The notes beneath the pieces are model-generated. The model was not told the origin of the DNA. It worked only from the letters and a program-made list of their open reading frames with translations, and ran no database searches. A stretch of DNA of 64,000 nucleotides from Posidonia oceanica (Eukaryota > Streptophyta > Magnoliopsida > Alismatales > Posidoniaceae), in contig JAZBRS010000026.1 of assembly GCA_037176725.1 (NCBI GenBank), positions 63,528,501 through 63,592,500 on the forward strand, in the 5' to 3' direction. A program made the position numbers and the translations under genes. This document shows positions 55,569 through 64,000 of the stretch, one piece after another; positions within the stretch are counted from its first letter, which is position 1, and every line of letters starts with the position of its first letter.

Positions 55569-55790
55569 AAAGGGATCACCACTATTCTGTGACCGTTTCC
55601 CACCAAAGTGTCCCACGATGTGTCTCGCACGCTGCCAAAAGCTCGCGATGCAATCGAATCGTGGAAAAGGGGGAAGAAAGTCGCAATTAGTAGTGAATCT
55701 AGGGGAAACTCAACCCAAAAACACTAGGAGTACACGAAAGGAGAGAATAGAGTGGATAGGCAAGAAGAGGAAGTCCTATTCTACATACTC
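55569..55790 (-). repeat. Internal copy of an LTR 3' terminus
   Basis: On the minus strand this resembles the last 170 bp of the G LTR plus its primer-binding site: TTTTTGGGTTGAGTTTC, GATTCACTACTAAT, GGCAGCGTGCGAG, then GGTCACAGAATAGTGGTGATCCC (G has GATCACAGGAAAGTGGTGACTCT). It lies 1.1 kb upstream of the true LTR end and is absent at this place from the LTR of X. Confidence 0.65.
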
Positions 55791-56378
55791 AGAAAGCGCG
55801 ATGCAAAAACAATGCATGCAATGCAAATGATGTGCAAAAATATTGTGCAGGAGTTCAGAAGGATTTACCTTGGAGATCTGAAGCCTGATCTGAGGTGAGC
55901 CTAGTATGCATTGGAGTCCGCTCCACCGGAAAGGTCCAGGTAGCTTGGTTGCGAAGATCCGGCGGTCCAATCGAAAGATATCCAGGCTTCAAGGCAGAAG
56001 GTGCAAGGGCCAGGGGAAGAAAAGGGATCTAAGTGTAAAAGGGGTCCTAAGGGTGTGCAAAACAAGTCCTCCCACATATATGGGAGCTAAATGTGCTTAA
56101 AAGTGTGCCAAAAAGCTAAGTGCAATAATGCATGGGTGCAATGCATGCAAAAATGCAAAAAAGGACCTAAGTGCAATGTTTTAGAAAAGTTAAGGACCTA
56201 TATGCAAGTTTTTGAAAAGTCAGGGACCTATATGCAAAGATTTTGAAAAGTTAGGGGCTTATATGCAATATTTTTGAAAACTTGAGGGTCTAGATGTAAA
56301 TAAAATAAAATGCAGGGTCTGAAATGCAATTTAATAAGGTAAAATATGCAATTAAATGATTTTTGTAAACATGCCGAG

Positions 56379-56651
56379 GACTAAAATGCAATTTTAAATC
56401 ATGCAGGGGCTAAAATACAATTTTATAAGGTAAAATATGCTGTTAAATAAATTTTGTAAACATGTAGAGGACTAAAATGCAATTTTAAATCATGCAGAGG
56501 CTAAAATGTAATTTTATAAGGTAAAATATGCTGTTAAATGATTTTTGTAAACATGTAGAGGACTAAAATGCAATTTTAAATCATGCAAGGGCTAAAATGC
56601 AATTTTATATGGTAAAATATGCTGTTAAATGATTTTTGTAAATATGCAGAG
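56379..56651. repeat. 91-bp tandem repeat, three copies
   Basis: Units start at 56379, 56470 and 56561, each GACTAAAATGCAATTTTAAA... to ...TGTAAACATGTAGAG. Nearly identical to one another, so a recent local expansion of the older degenerate 90-bp repeat. Confidence 0.95.
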
Positions 56652-59519
56652 GACCAAAGTGCAAAAATAAAATAAAGCAGGATAAAAATGCAATGCAGTA
56701 AGGTAAAATAAGACATTAAATGAATTTTACAACCAAACAGAGGACTGACTTGAAAATAAAATAAACAGGAGGACTAAAAAGCAATGCAATAAGATAAAAG
56801 CAGATATTTAAATGACATTTAACAACCACAGGACTTAAATGCAAAATAAAATAGCTACAGGACTGGAAACTAAGAAAAAGAAAAGATATTTGAACAAGAG
56901 CAGGATCAACATGTAAATAAAATAAATAACTGGATTGGAACTTAAAGAAAAATAAAAAAGCTGTAACTGCAGAGGACTATCATGCAAATAAAATAAAAAG
57001 CTGGGCTAGAAATAAAAGAAAACTAAAGAGTTTATACAGCAGCAGGACTAACATGCAAATAAGCAAAACTATGTGTTTTTCATGCAATTTCATAATGTTT
57101 TTATTCAGGATTAAATGATTCTTAAACAATGGCAGGACTGGAAAGCAAATAGCAGCATCTACAAGGCAAAAATGCAATTTAATGGAAAAGTTTATAAGTT
57201 AAGTAAAAATAAACGCAGGCGAAAAGAAAGAAAATAAAAAAAGAAGACACTGTAGCTCAGAGAACCAGAGCTCGGTGCCGGAGAAGGAGGGGTGCTGGGG
57301 AGGCGCTGACGGGCTGGAGGACTTCGCTGGAGATGCACGGAGGCCGGAGGGTGGTCGTCGCGCCATGATGAGGCCTGGAGCTGACCGGAGAAGGCGACAG
57401 AGCTCTGCAAAGCTTCTGGAAGCAGACTGGAGGATCGACGAGTCGGCGGTGGAAACGGAGGGCAGGGCTGCGCTTCTGGAGGCTCCACGATGCTCGGGAG
57501 ATCGACGGCAAGCGATTTGGAGGCCGGAGCGGCGATCCACGCGCAGAGGGTCACTAAAGAAGATGGGTCAGCGGCGGAGTTGACTCCGGGCGACGCAAAC
57601 CGAAACCCTAGCCTAAGGGGTCGAGGAGCAAGAGAAGAAGAAGTCTAAGCTAATGGTAAAGGTGGATACCTGTTTCGACATCTGAAATGGTCCCCCGACG
57701 TCAGCTACTTTTCCAAGCGACGGTGAGGATGGTTTGGCTGCTGGAGGCATCTTCGGCAGCTCGCGTGGATTGGGATCCACTCTAGGTGCTGCTCCGGTGC
57801 TCGCTGGATGCTCGGACGCAAGGTTGAAGGCCGGCGGAAGAAATCAGTTGTGTTGGGTTCAGCAAAGATCGCCTGAGGTGGGGAAGGTGGTATGTCACTC
57901 CTCGGGCTGAATGGAGGGTGCTAGTGGATAGCTGGGAGTCTAGTGAGGGTGTTTGGAGGCTTGGATTGGGTCGTGGAGGCCTATGGTGGAAGATGGCTAG
58001 TGGATTGATTTCTAGTCAGAAGACTGGGTAGGTGTTTGTTGTGGATTGTCGGAGTTGTGAGGAGAGTGAAGGTGTGATGCTGGGTGGTTTGGGAAGATGG
58101 TGGTCAGGTGATTTGCAGGGAAGAGTTTGGGCTGATTCTGGAGTCTGTGGAGTAGGGAATTTTGAGGAAGGTGGAGATGGGTGCTGGTGAAGGATTTCAG
58201 GTGCTTTTGGGGTGGAGTTTGGGTCGATTCGGGGAGTGGAAGGATGGGAGTGAATGCTGGAGAATTGGGTGAAGTTTGGGGAAGGAGATGGATGGTTTTT
58301 ACTGGGGTTTGGGAGGCTGAGGAGGTCTGGTTTGGTGAAGGGAAAAGTGCTGAATTTTGGCAGAGGGAAGGAGGAGGGAATTGCTGGCTCTCTCACTCAC
58401 TCAAGCTCTCTCTAGTGTTCTCTCTCTGATGGCCAAAAAGGTGTGGAAGGAGGGCTGAGGATGCTGGTTTTAACAAAGGCATTAGAGCTGGGCACGAGCT
58501 GTTGATGGATTCAAAATCCACCGGCGTGGAGACTGGTGCTGATTAGAGGGGAGACGGGCGAGGACAGCAGGAGTTAATGCTACCAAAGAAAGGGCTGAGA
58601 GAGCTGAGAGAAGGGAGGGCTGTTGATGATCTGATGGAGAGGGAGATTTGATTTCAAAAGGAGGAGGGAGTGCTGTTCAGCTTCGCGAGAGAGAGCTGAA
58701 GGAAGAAGAAGGAAGAAGGAAGGGAAGAAGGGTGGAGGAGGAAAGGCTGAAGTAGGAGTGGGCCGGGCTCGGTTCGTGTGGGAAAAAGAAAGAAAAAGAA
58801 AAGAAAGAGAGGAGGGGAAATGGCAGGAGGCAGGTGGGCCGGACTGGACCAAAAGAGGAGGAAAAGGAAAATAAGAAAGAAAAAGGAAGGAGAAAGAAAG
58901 AAGAAGAGGAAAGGAAGAAGAAAAAATAAAATGAAATAAAAAGATTTGAAAATATTTGAAGTAGTTATTTTTAGGTTAGGATTTTTAATTAGGTTTTTAA
59001 ATGATTGCTTTTTTATTAGTTAATTAGGGTTGAGAGGGGTTTTAGTTTTTGTTTTAAGTTTTTATGATTTTTCTTAAGTTTTCCTTTAAATTGTTTTTTA
59101 AATTGTTTTAAATGTTTGTTAAGTTTTTTAATTATTTTTAAGTTAAGTTTTTCTTGTTAAGTTTTTCCTCTTTTTTCTTTTTAATTAAGTTTTTTAAGTT
59201 TTAATTGTTTTAGATTTGTTAATTGTTTTTTAATTACTTATCTTAGGGTTTTTTTAATTGTTTCTTCTTTCCTAGGACTTGTTTTTGATTATTTTTAATA
59301 GGGTTCTTGCTTTTTGTTTGTTTTGATTATATTTTTGTTTTGTTTGTTTTTTAATAGCATTTTCCTCTTGTTTTATATATATTTTTTTAGATTGCTTTCT
59401 TAGTTAGTTTTTTTTAGTTGGTTTTAGTTGGGCTTTTCTTTTAATTGTTTATCCAAGCTTTTTTAATTATTTCTTTTTAAAGTTTTGATTTGTTTCTCTT
59501 TTTTAATTAGAGTTTTAAA

Positions 59520-59830
59520 GGTTTAGTGGAAGAAATGAAAAGGAAAAGGAGAGGAAGAAGAAAAGAAAGATATGGAGAAAGAAAAAAGAAAGAGAGGGGA
59601 GGAAGGAAATTAAATATGAGAAAATCAGGAGATAAGATAAAAATAAAAAAAAATACAAATAAAATACAAGAAGGAAAGATACACAAGGGGGGTCCACTGC
59701 CAAACAAGAAAAAGAGAGAGAAGGGAAGGAAAAGAAGGAGAATAAGAAGGAGAATAGAGAGGAGAGAGAAAAGGATAATTCAGGAGAGAGAAAAGGATAA
59801 TTTGGAGAGATGAAGGAGATAGAGGCTTAG
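59520..59830. repeat. Near-pure purine tract
   Basis: About 310 bp almost entirely A and G on the plus strand (GAAAAGGAAAAGGAGAGG and the like). Similar strand-biased tracts occur in the other LTRs (43430-43910; 1150-1430 and 2200-2340 as pyrimidines). The Lys/Arg/Glu-rich ORF 59526-59813 is an artefact of this. Confidence 0.85.
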
Positions 59831-60220
59831 AAATGAAGTGGGATTTGGTGAGTGTGTGACCTAGGATTTCTAGTGTTTGACCTAGGATTTGAAGTTGGAT
59901 TTTGGAAGGTTTTGTAAGGGTTTTTGGGTCTAGAAAATGGGTAGTTTTACCTAGATTTTCTAGGGTTATTGGGAGTAGTTTTGGTTTGAAATTCTAAGGG
60001 TTTTTTGGTGGATTTTCTAGGTTGGAAAGGATGGGTTTTCCTATGGTTTTTGGATGGTTTTTGGGTTTAGGAAAAAGGGTGTGATTCTAGGTTTTGTTTT
60101 GGGCTTGATTTGAAGTGAAGGATGAAAAGAAAGGTGTGGTTTTGGATCTAGGTTTTGGTTCAGAAGCCACCAGAAGGATTCCATTGATTCAGTCTGTCAA
60201 AATGGGGTTTCAACATGGAG

Positions 60221-61269
60221 TAAGAATTTTTCTTGAACCATCTTGAAGCTACTGAGATCATATGCTGTGAGCATGTTGAACCATCCCAGTGCTTCTCCTT
60301 CCAAGCTCTTAAAGAAAAGGTAGATAGTAAGCCCGTTATCATATTGATAAGGTAGAGCATCCATAGTAAATGTGGCTAGATGGCCTCTTGGATCCTCTGT
60401 TCCACTGTATTTCCTCATCTTCGGCATTTTGAATCCAAGTGGAAGAACAAAATGAGGAAATTTAGAAGTATCAAACCCTATTGGTGCTTTATGTGTAACC
60501 CCTGCCTCTGTGAGTGCCTCAGAGATCATTCTTTTGATGTCCTGTCCTGCCATGGCTTGTTGTCCTTGGTTTAGGTGCCCATGTGTTTGGTGGAACGGTG
60601 GTGATAGAGTGTCGTATGGTGGAGAGAAGGGTTCAGTTTGATGTGGAGTGTAGTATGATTGTGTGTTAGCGGGAGGTTGTGGTGAGTGTGTTATTCTGGG
60701 ATACTATGGTTGGTATGATATTCCGGGATACTGTGGTTGTTGGTAGGTTGTGTATGATGGCATGGTTGGTGTATGGGAGGATAGATTGGCATTGCGTGGC
60801 ATTACGTGAATGAATTTTGAGTAGGGAAATTTATAGTGGGGTTTAGTGGCATGGTGCATGTGTGAGTGGGCGTGATTAATGAGTTTTGGTGAGGGTTTAG
60901 GAAAGAAATTTGGTGGATGGATGAGGCTTGTAGGCTCCTAAATAAGGGATGGTGGTGTCGTGCTAACAGTTGGTAGATCTCATTAGTCGCTTCCTCAGAC
61001 AAATAGGAAGCTGTCGATGTAGGCGGCACTACTAGGGTGGTTACCTCAGGAAATGTGTGCGCAAACGAGATACTCCATGTTTGGGAGTGGCTTACTCCTC
61101 TCTCTCCTTCAACTCCTTATGCAAAGTTGGGAGTTTCTGGCTCTTGTGCTTGTGAAGTTGAAGCCTTGAAAAAGAACCCATCTAGGCCCAAGCTTGGTTG
61201 CGCTGTAGAGGTAGAGGTTGAGGTAGAAGTCGTATTGATGCGCTCTTGATTCGGCCGATAAAGCTCCAT
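60221..61269 (-). pseudogene. gag of element D, N-terminal part
   Basis: ATG at 61269 (MELYRPNQERINTTSTSTS). Parallel to B gag throughout. Stops TAA at 61119-61117 and 60804-60802; the latter is at the same codon as a TAG in B (30573). A frameshift lies between 60802 and 60553. The capsid segment PHFVLPLGFKMPKMRKYSGTEDPRGHLATF is intact. The frame is interrupted at 60221 by the solo LTR. Confidence 0.85.
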
Positions 61270-61270
61270 T

Positions 61271-61275
61271 GTGAG
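61271..61275. repeat. Probable target site duplication next to LTR E
   Basis: GTGAG lies between the LTR E end (TGTAGTAAT, reversed ATTACTACA) and the gag ATG context of D. The partner copy is outside the window, so this is unconfirmed. Confidence 0.5.
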
Positions 61276-64000
61276 TGTAGTAATCCCAATGTCCGAATCG
61301 TCCATGCACGCTGCCAAAACTCACGTGCACCGGTAGGAATCAGGTTCACTATTTGTGGGTGTATCCAAGAAGGAAGACTTGACTCAAAAACACTTAAAAA
61401 AGGGAAAAAGGAAAGAAAAGGAGAGGATAAGACAAATCAGAGTCGCCACCATGTCTATTAAATCGGAAGACAAGGAAAATTAGGGAAATGTGTGAATAAA
61501 CACGCAAAGCCAAGCAAAAGGTGCAATGCAATGCAATGCAGATGAAATGATATGCACTGATGCAAATGATGTGACTCGTGCCTAGGATAAGGGCAATATG
61601 GTCATTACGGGCCATGAGAAAGGGCAATGACTCCTGTTACGTGCGGGGAAGGTGTTAGGCACCCCCGACACGCCCGAGAATCGGTCTTTCTAGGCTTACG
61701 CTCGCATACGCAGGGAAATGCTTACTTTGAATGCCTAAGTGCCATGAATGCCTAATTAGATGCTCAAATGTGTGCTCTAAGTGATAGAATGCATGCAAGG
61801 AATTAAACGTGCAATGTAAGTGCTCAGTAGTGCTGTCAGTGTTCCGAACAGGGCAGGGCATACCCTGATTCGTGAGAACTCTAGACAGTAAGCATCACTG
61901 TCCGAAATGCAAATGCAGGTGATAAAACAAAACAACGGTAAAACCACACACATGCAAGCGACATACAAAGGAAAGCATGGGCAAACACGCAAAATGGTGC
62001 GAGAAACAAAAACAGGCATGCAAAATGGTGCAAAGGAGAAGGAAAACGAGAGCGGGTACACAAAACAGCGTGAAAGCGAAGGAAAACAGATGCGGACACG
62101 TAAAACGATGCAAATGCAAGAAAATAGGTGCGGGCACGCAAAATAATGCAAATGGTGCTGTGTTTTGCTTCAGATTGACTTATCTTGAGAATCTGAGGCC
62201 TGATCTGAGATAACTTTGGTTAGAATGAAAGATCATTCAACTAGGAAGACCTGGACAGTTAGATCGTGGAAATCCAACGGTCCGATCAAAAGTTATTCAG
62301 GTTTCAAGTCAGAAGGCTCAAGGGCCAGAAAAGGTAGGGGCCTAAGTGTAAATAGTCCCTAAGGGTGTGCAAAACAGGGCAAATGTATGCAATAATACTA
62401 ATGCAGTGATGCAGGACTAAATGCAATTTTGCAAAACTATGAGGCTTTTAAAACAGGGCAATGTGCTTTAAAAAATGCAATTTAAGTGATGCATGCATAT
62501 GCAAAGGACTTAAATGCAATAAACACAAGTTGCAGGACTTTATTGCAATGTAATAAAGTTTATTATCACATTTAAATCACAATTATAGGAAAACTGGACC
62601 CAAATGCAATAATAAGGAACTACAGGACTTTATTACAATGTAATAAGACTTAAAATTACTTTTTAAATCACAGTTATAAGAAAACTAGACCTAAATGCAA
62701 TAATTGAAACTTGTTGGACTTTATTGCAAAGTAATAAGGTTTAAAATCCACATTTAAATCAAATCTGGAACCAGATTGGACCTAAATGCAAATATTAAGA
62801 CCCTGTGGACTTTATTACAATGCAATAAGGTTAAAAAATCATAATTAAATCAAGTTACAACTAAACAGGACCTAAATGCAATTTTTAAAAGCTGCAGGGG
62901 TTTTCTGCAATGCATTAAAGTCAAAAAATGCAAATTAAATGACTTTAGTTGATGCAGGATCTAGATGCAATTATTTAAAATGCTGGGGATGCAAATGCAA
63001 ATAGAAAAAACAAAATGCAGTGAATGTGTGCTGTGCTAGGATCCATGTGCAAATAAAATAAGCTGTAGGAGTTATGAGCAATGCAATAAAGTTAGAAAAA
63101 TAAAATTAAATGACAGCAGTTGATATTGGACCTGAACGCAAATAAAAATAATCTGAGGGCTTTGCTGCAATTTAAAAAAAACTAAATCAAACAAACGTTT
63201 AACTATTGCAGGACCTACTTGCCAATACTTAAAACTTAAGGAATTAACAGTAATGCATGTATTTAAACTATACGAAACTTAAATCAAAAAAAATAAAAGC
63301 ACAGTGCTACAGTGCCCCCGACGACCTCCGACGAGGCTACAGCGAATCGCGGGTGGAGGCTGCTCTGCAGGCCGTGGCGAAGTGCAGGCGAAGCTCGGCG
63401 GGGCTTCTAGACGTCCGGCGGAGTGATCTGGAGGCGAGCGGGGGGCGGCAAGTGGTCTGGAGCGGCGGAGCGTCTGGTTGCACCGGCGACGTCGCTGGGG
63501 AAGAAGGAGGCTGCCAGCGAGGTCCGAAACATGCCACAAAGCTCGAAACGTGCAAAAAAAGATATGAGAAGCAAGAGAGGAGTGAGGCGGAGCTAGTGGA
63601 GAGCTTGTTACCTATTGGAGCGCGCGGGGACGTCCGGCGACCTCAGGTGGGTTCAGTGATGACACTGCGAGGCAGAGGAGGCTCTGGAGGCGGCAGTGGC
63701 GCGCAGGAGGGATCGGGGCGAGCTCGTGGAGGTGGTCTAGGAGATGACAGAGGCTTTCTCCTCCCCTTTGCACGCAGATGGCCGGAGTGGGTGCACAGGA
63801 CAATAATTCTCTCTCCTCTCTCTCTCTGTGGCTCTCACCGGAGGTAGCTCACACAGGTATGCTTCTGGAGGCTTCGTGGTAGTGGTGAGTGAGGACTGAG
63901 GATGGAGAGGGTGCAAGGAAGAGGAGGTGGCCGGAGGTGTTTGCTGTGTGTTGGGTTTAGGTTTCTCTCCTCTCTCTCTTCTCTTCCTCCTCTCTCTCTA
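61276..64000 (-). mobile_element. LTR E, 3' part of a large LTR
   Basis: Minus-strand end ...GGGATTACTACA at 61276, as in X and the solo LTR. It contains the conserved blocks (61570-61895), the PBS-like copy at 61448-61440, 30-bp-type repeats (61975-62150), the AT-rich 90-bp repeats (62440-63200) and the GC-rich island (63300-63900). About half the LTR is in the window; whether it is solo or part of a full element cannot be seen. Confidence 0.8.

Larger units (their letters stand above)
54478..60215 (-). mobile_element. Solo LTR (5.74 kb) in gag of element D
   Basis: Minus strand TGTTGAAACCCC ... GGGATTACTACA, flanked by TGGAG duplications. No internal element sequence, so it is the product of LTR-LTR recombination. 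It has the same layout as the LTRs of X, G and E: telobox-like start (59850-60110), purine tracts (59520-59830, 58840-58930), GC-rich region (57240-58430), AT-rich 91-bp repeats (56379-56651), 30-bp repeats (55160-55410), conserved blocks (54755-55080) and a PBS-like copy at 54649-54640. It also contains an extra LTR-end-like segment at 55569-55790. Confidence 0.9.
51742..61270 (-). mobile_element. Element D: gag-only relative of A and B, both ends cut
   Basis: Minus-strand order: gag ATG 61269, gag to 60221, solo LTR insertion, gag resumed 54472-52846, then the noncoding block as in A and B, cut at 51742 by F. The 3' LTR is missing, and LTR E is inserted seven bases before the gag ATG. No pol. 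Confidence 0.85.

Noticed and set aside
55215..55592. 125-codon ORF of ten-residue repeats
   Set aside because: Same 30-bp LTR repeat in the solo LTR; not conserved as a protein.
63257..63847. 196-codon ORF (+) in the last kilobase
   Set aside because: It lies on the antisense strand of LTR E in its GC-rich island, like similar ORFs at 42599-42871 and 57275-57583.

Overview
The window is repetitive DNA from a plant nuclear genome. Everything recognisable belongs to LTR retrotransposons of the Ty3/gypsy type, most like the Tat/Ogre group: a gag with a CX2HX4HX4C knuckle, a protease-RT-RNase H-integrase order, a GPY/F-type integrase tail, primer-binding sites related to the 3' end of tRNA-Arg, LTRs up to 5.7 kb, and genes carried antisense downstream of pol. 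I saw no ordinary single-copy host gene, tRNA, rRNA or CRISPR array. Every protein-coding stretch carries stop codons, frameshifts or deletions.

The layout is a nest. 1-5926 is the 3' end of a large-LTR element 'X' (+), inserted in the gag of element 'A'. 5927-22461 is A (+): gag remnant, two successive protease domains, a deleted RT, RNase H, integrase, a 7.3-kb antisense cassette with two intron-containing genes (one plant-mobile-domain-like, one DUF7745-like), then its 3' LTR. 22462-24473 and 33944-34457 are one 61-bp tandem array split by element 'B' (24474-33943, -), a complete gag-only element with 1.5-kb LTRs and a GTCCT target duplication. 34458-44312 is a truncated gag-only element 'G' (-) with a 4.4-kb 5' LTR. 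44313-51741 is the 3' part of gag-only element 'F' (+). 51742-61270 is gag-only element 'D' (-), a relative of A and B, whose gag is split by a 5.7-kb solo LTR (54478-60215, target duplication TGGAG). 61276-64000 is the 3' part of another large LTR, 'E' (-).

A, B and D are one family: same gag and same noncoding block after pol, with A the former pol-bearing member and B and D gag-only. X, G and F form a second family of gag-only elements sharing a 3' internal region full of short hairpins and, for G and F, a conserved splice donor after gag. Because G sits in F and F sits in D, a single deletion with its breakpoint at about 34457 accounts for the missing left ends of all three.

The most unusual signals are: the antisense intron-containing cassette; repeated hairpins whose stems change in a compensating way; two elements in opposite orientation inserted at the same phase of the 61-bp repeat; primer-binding-site copies trapped inside the LTRs of both families; and a duplicated protease. 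Family names are from memory and reading by eye; no database search was run.
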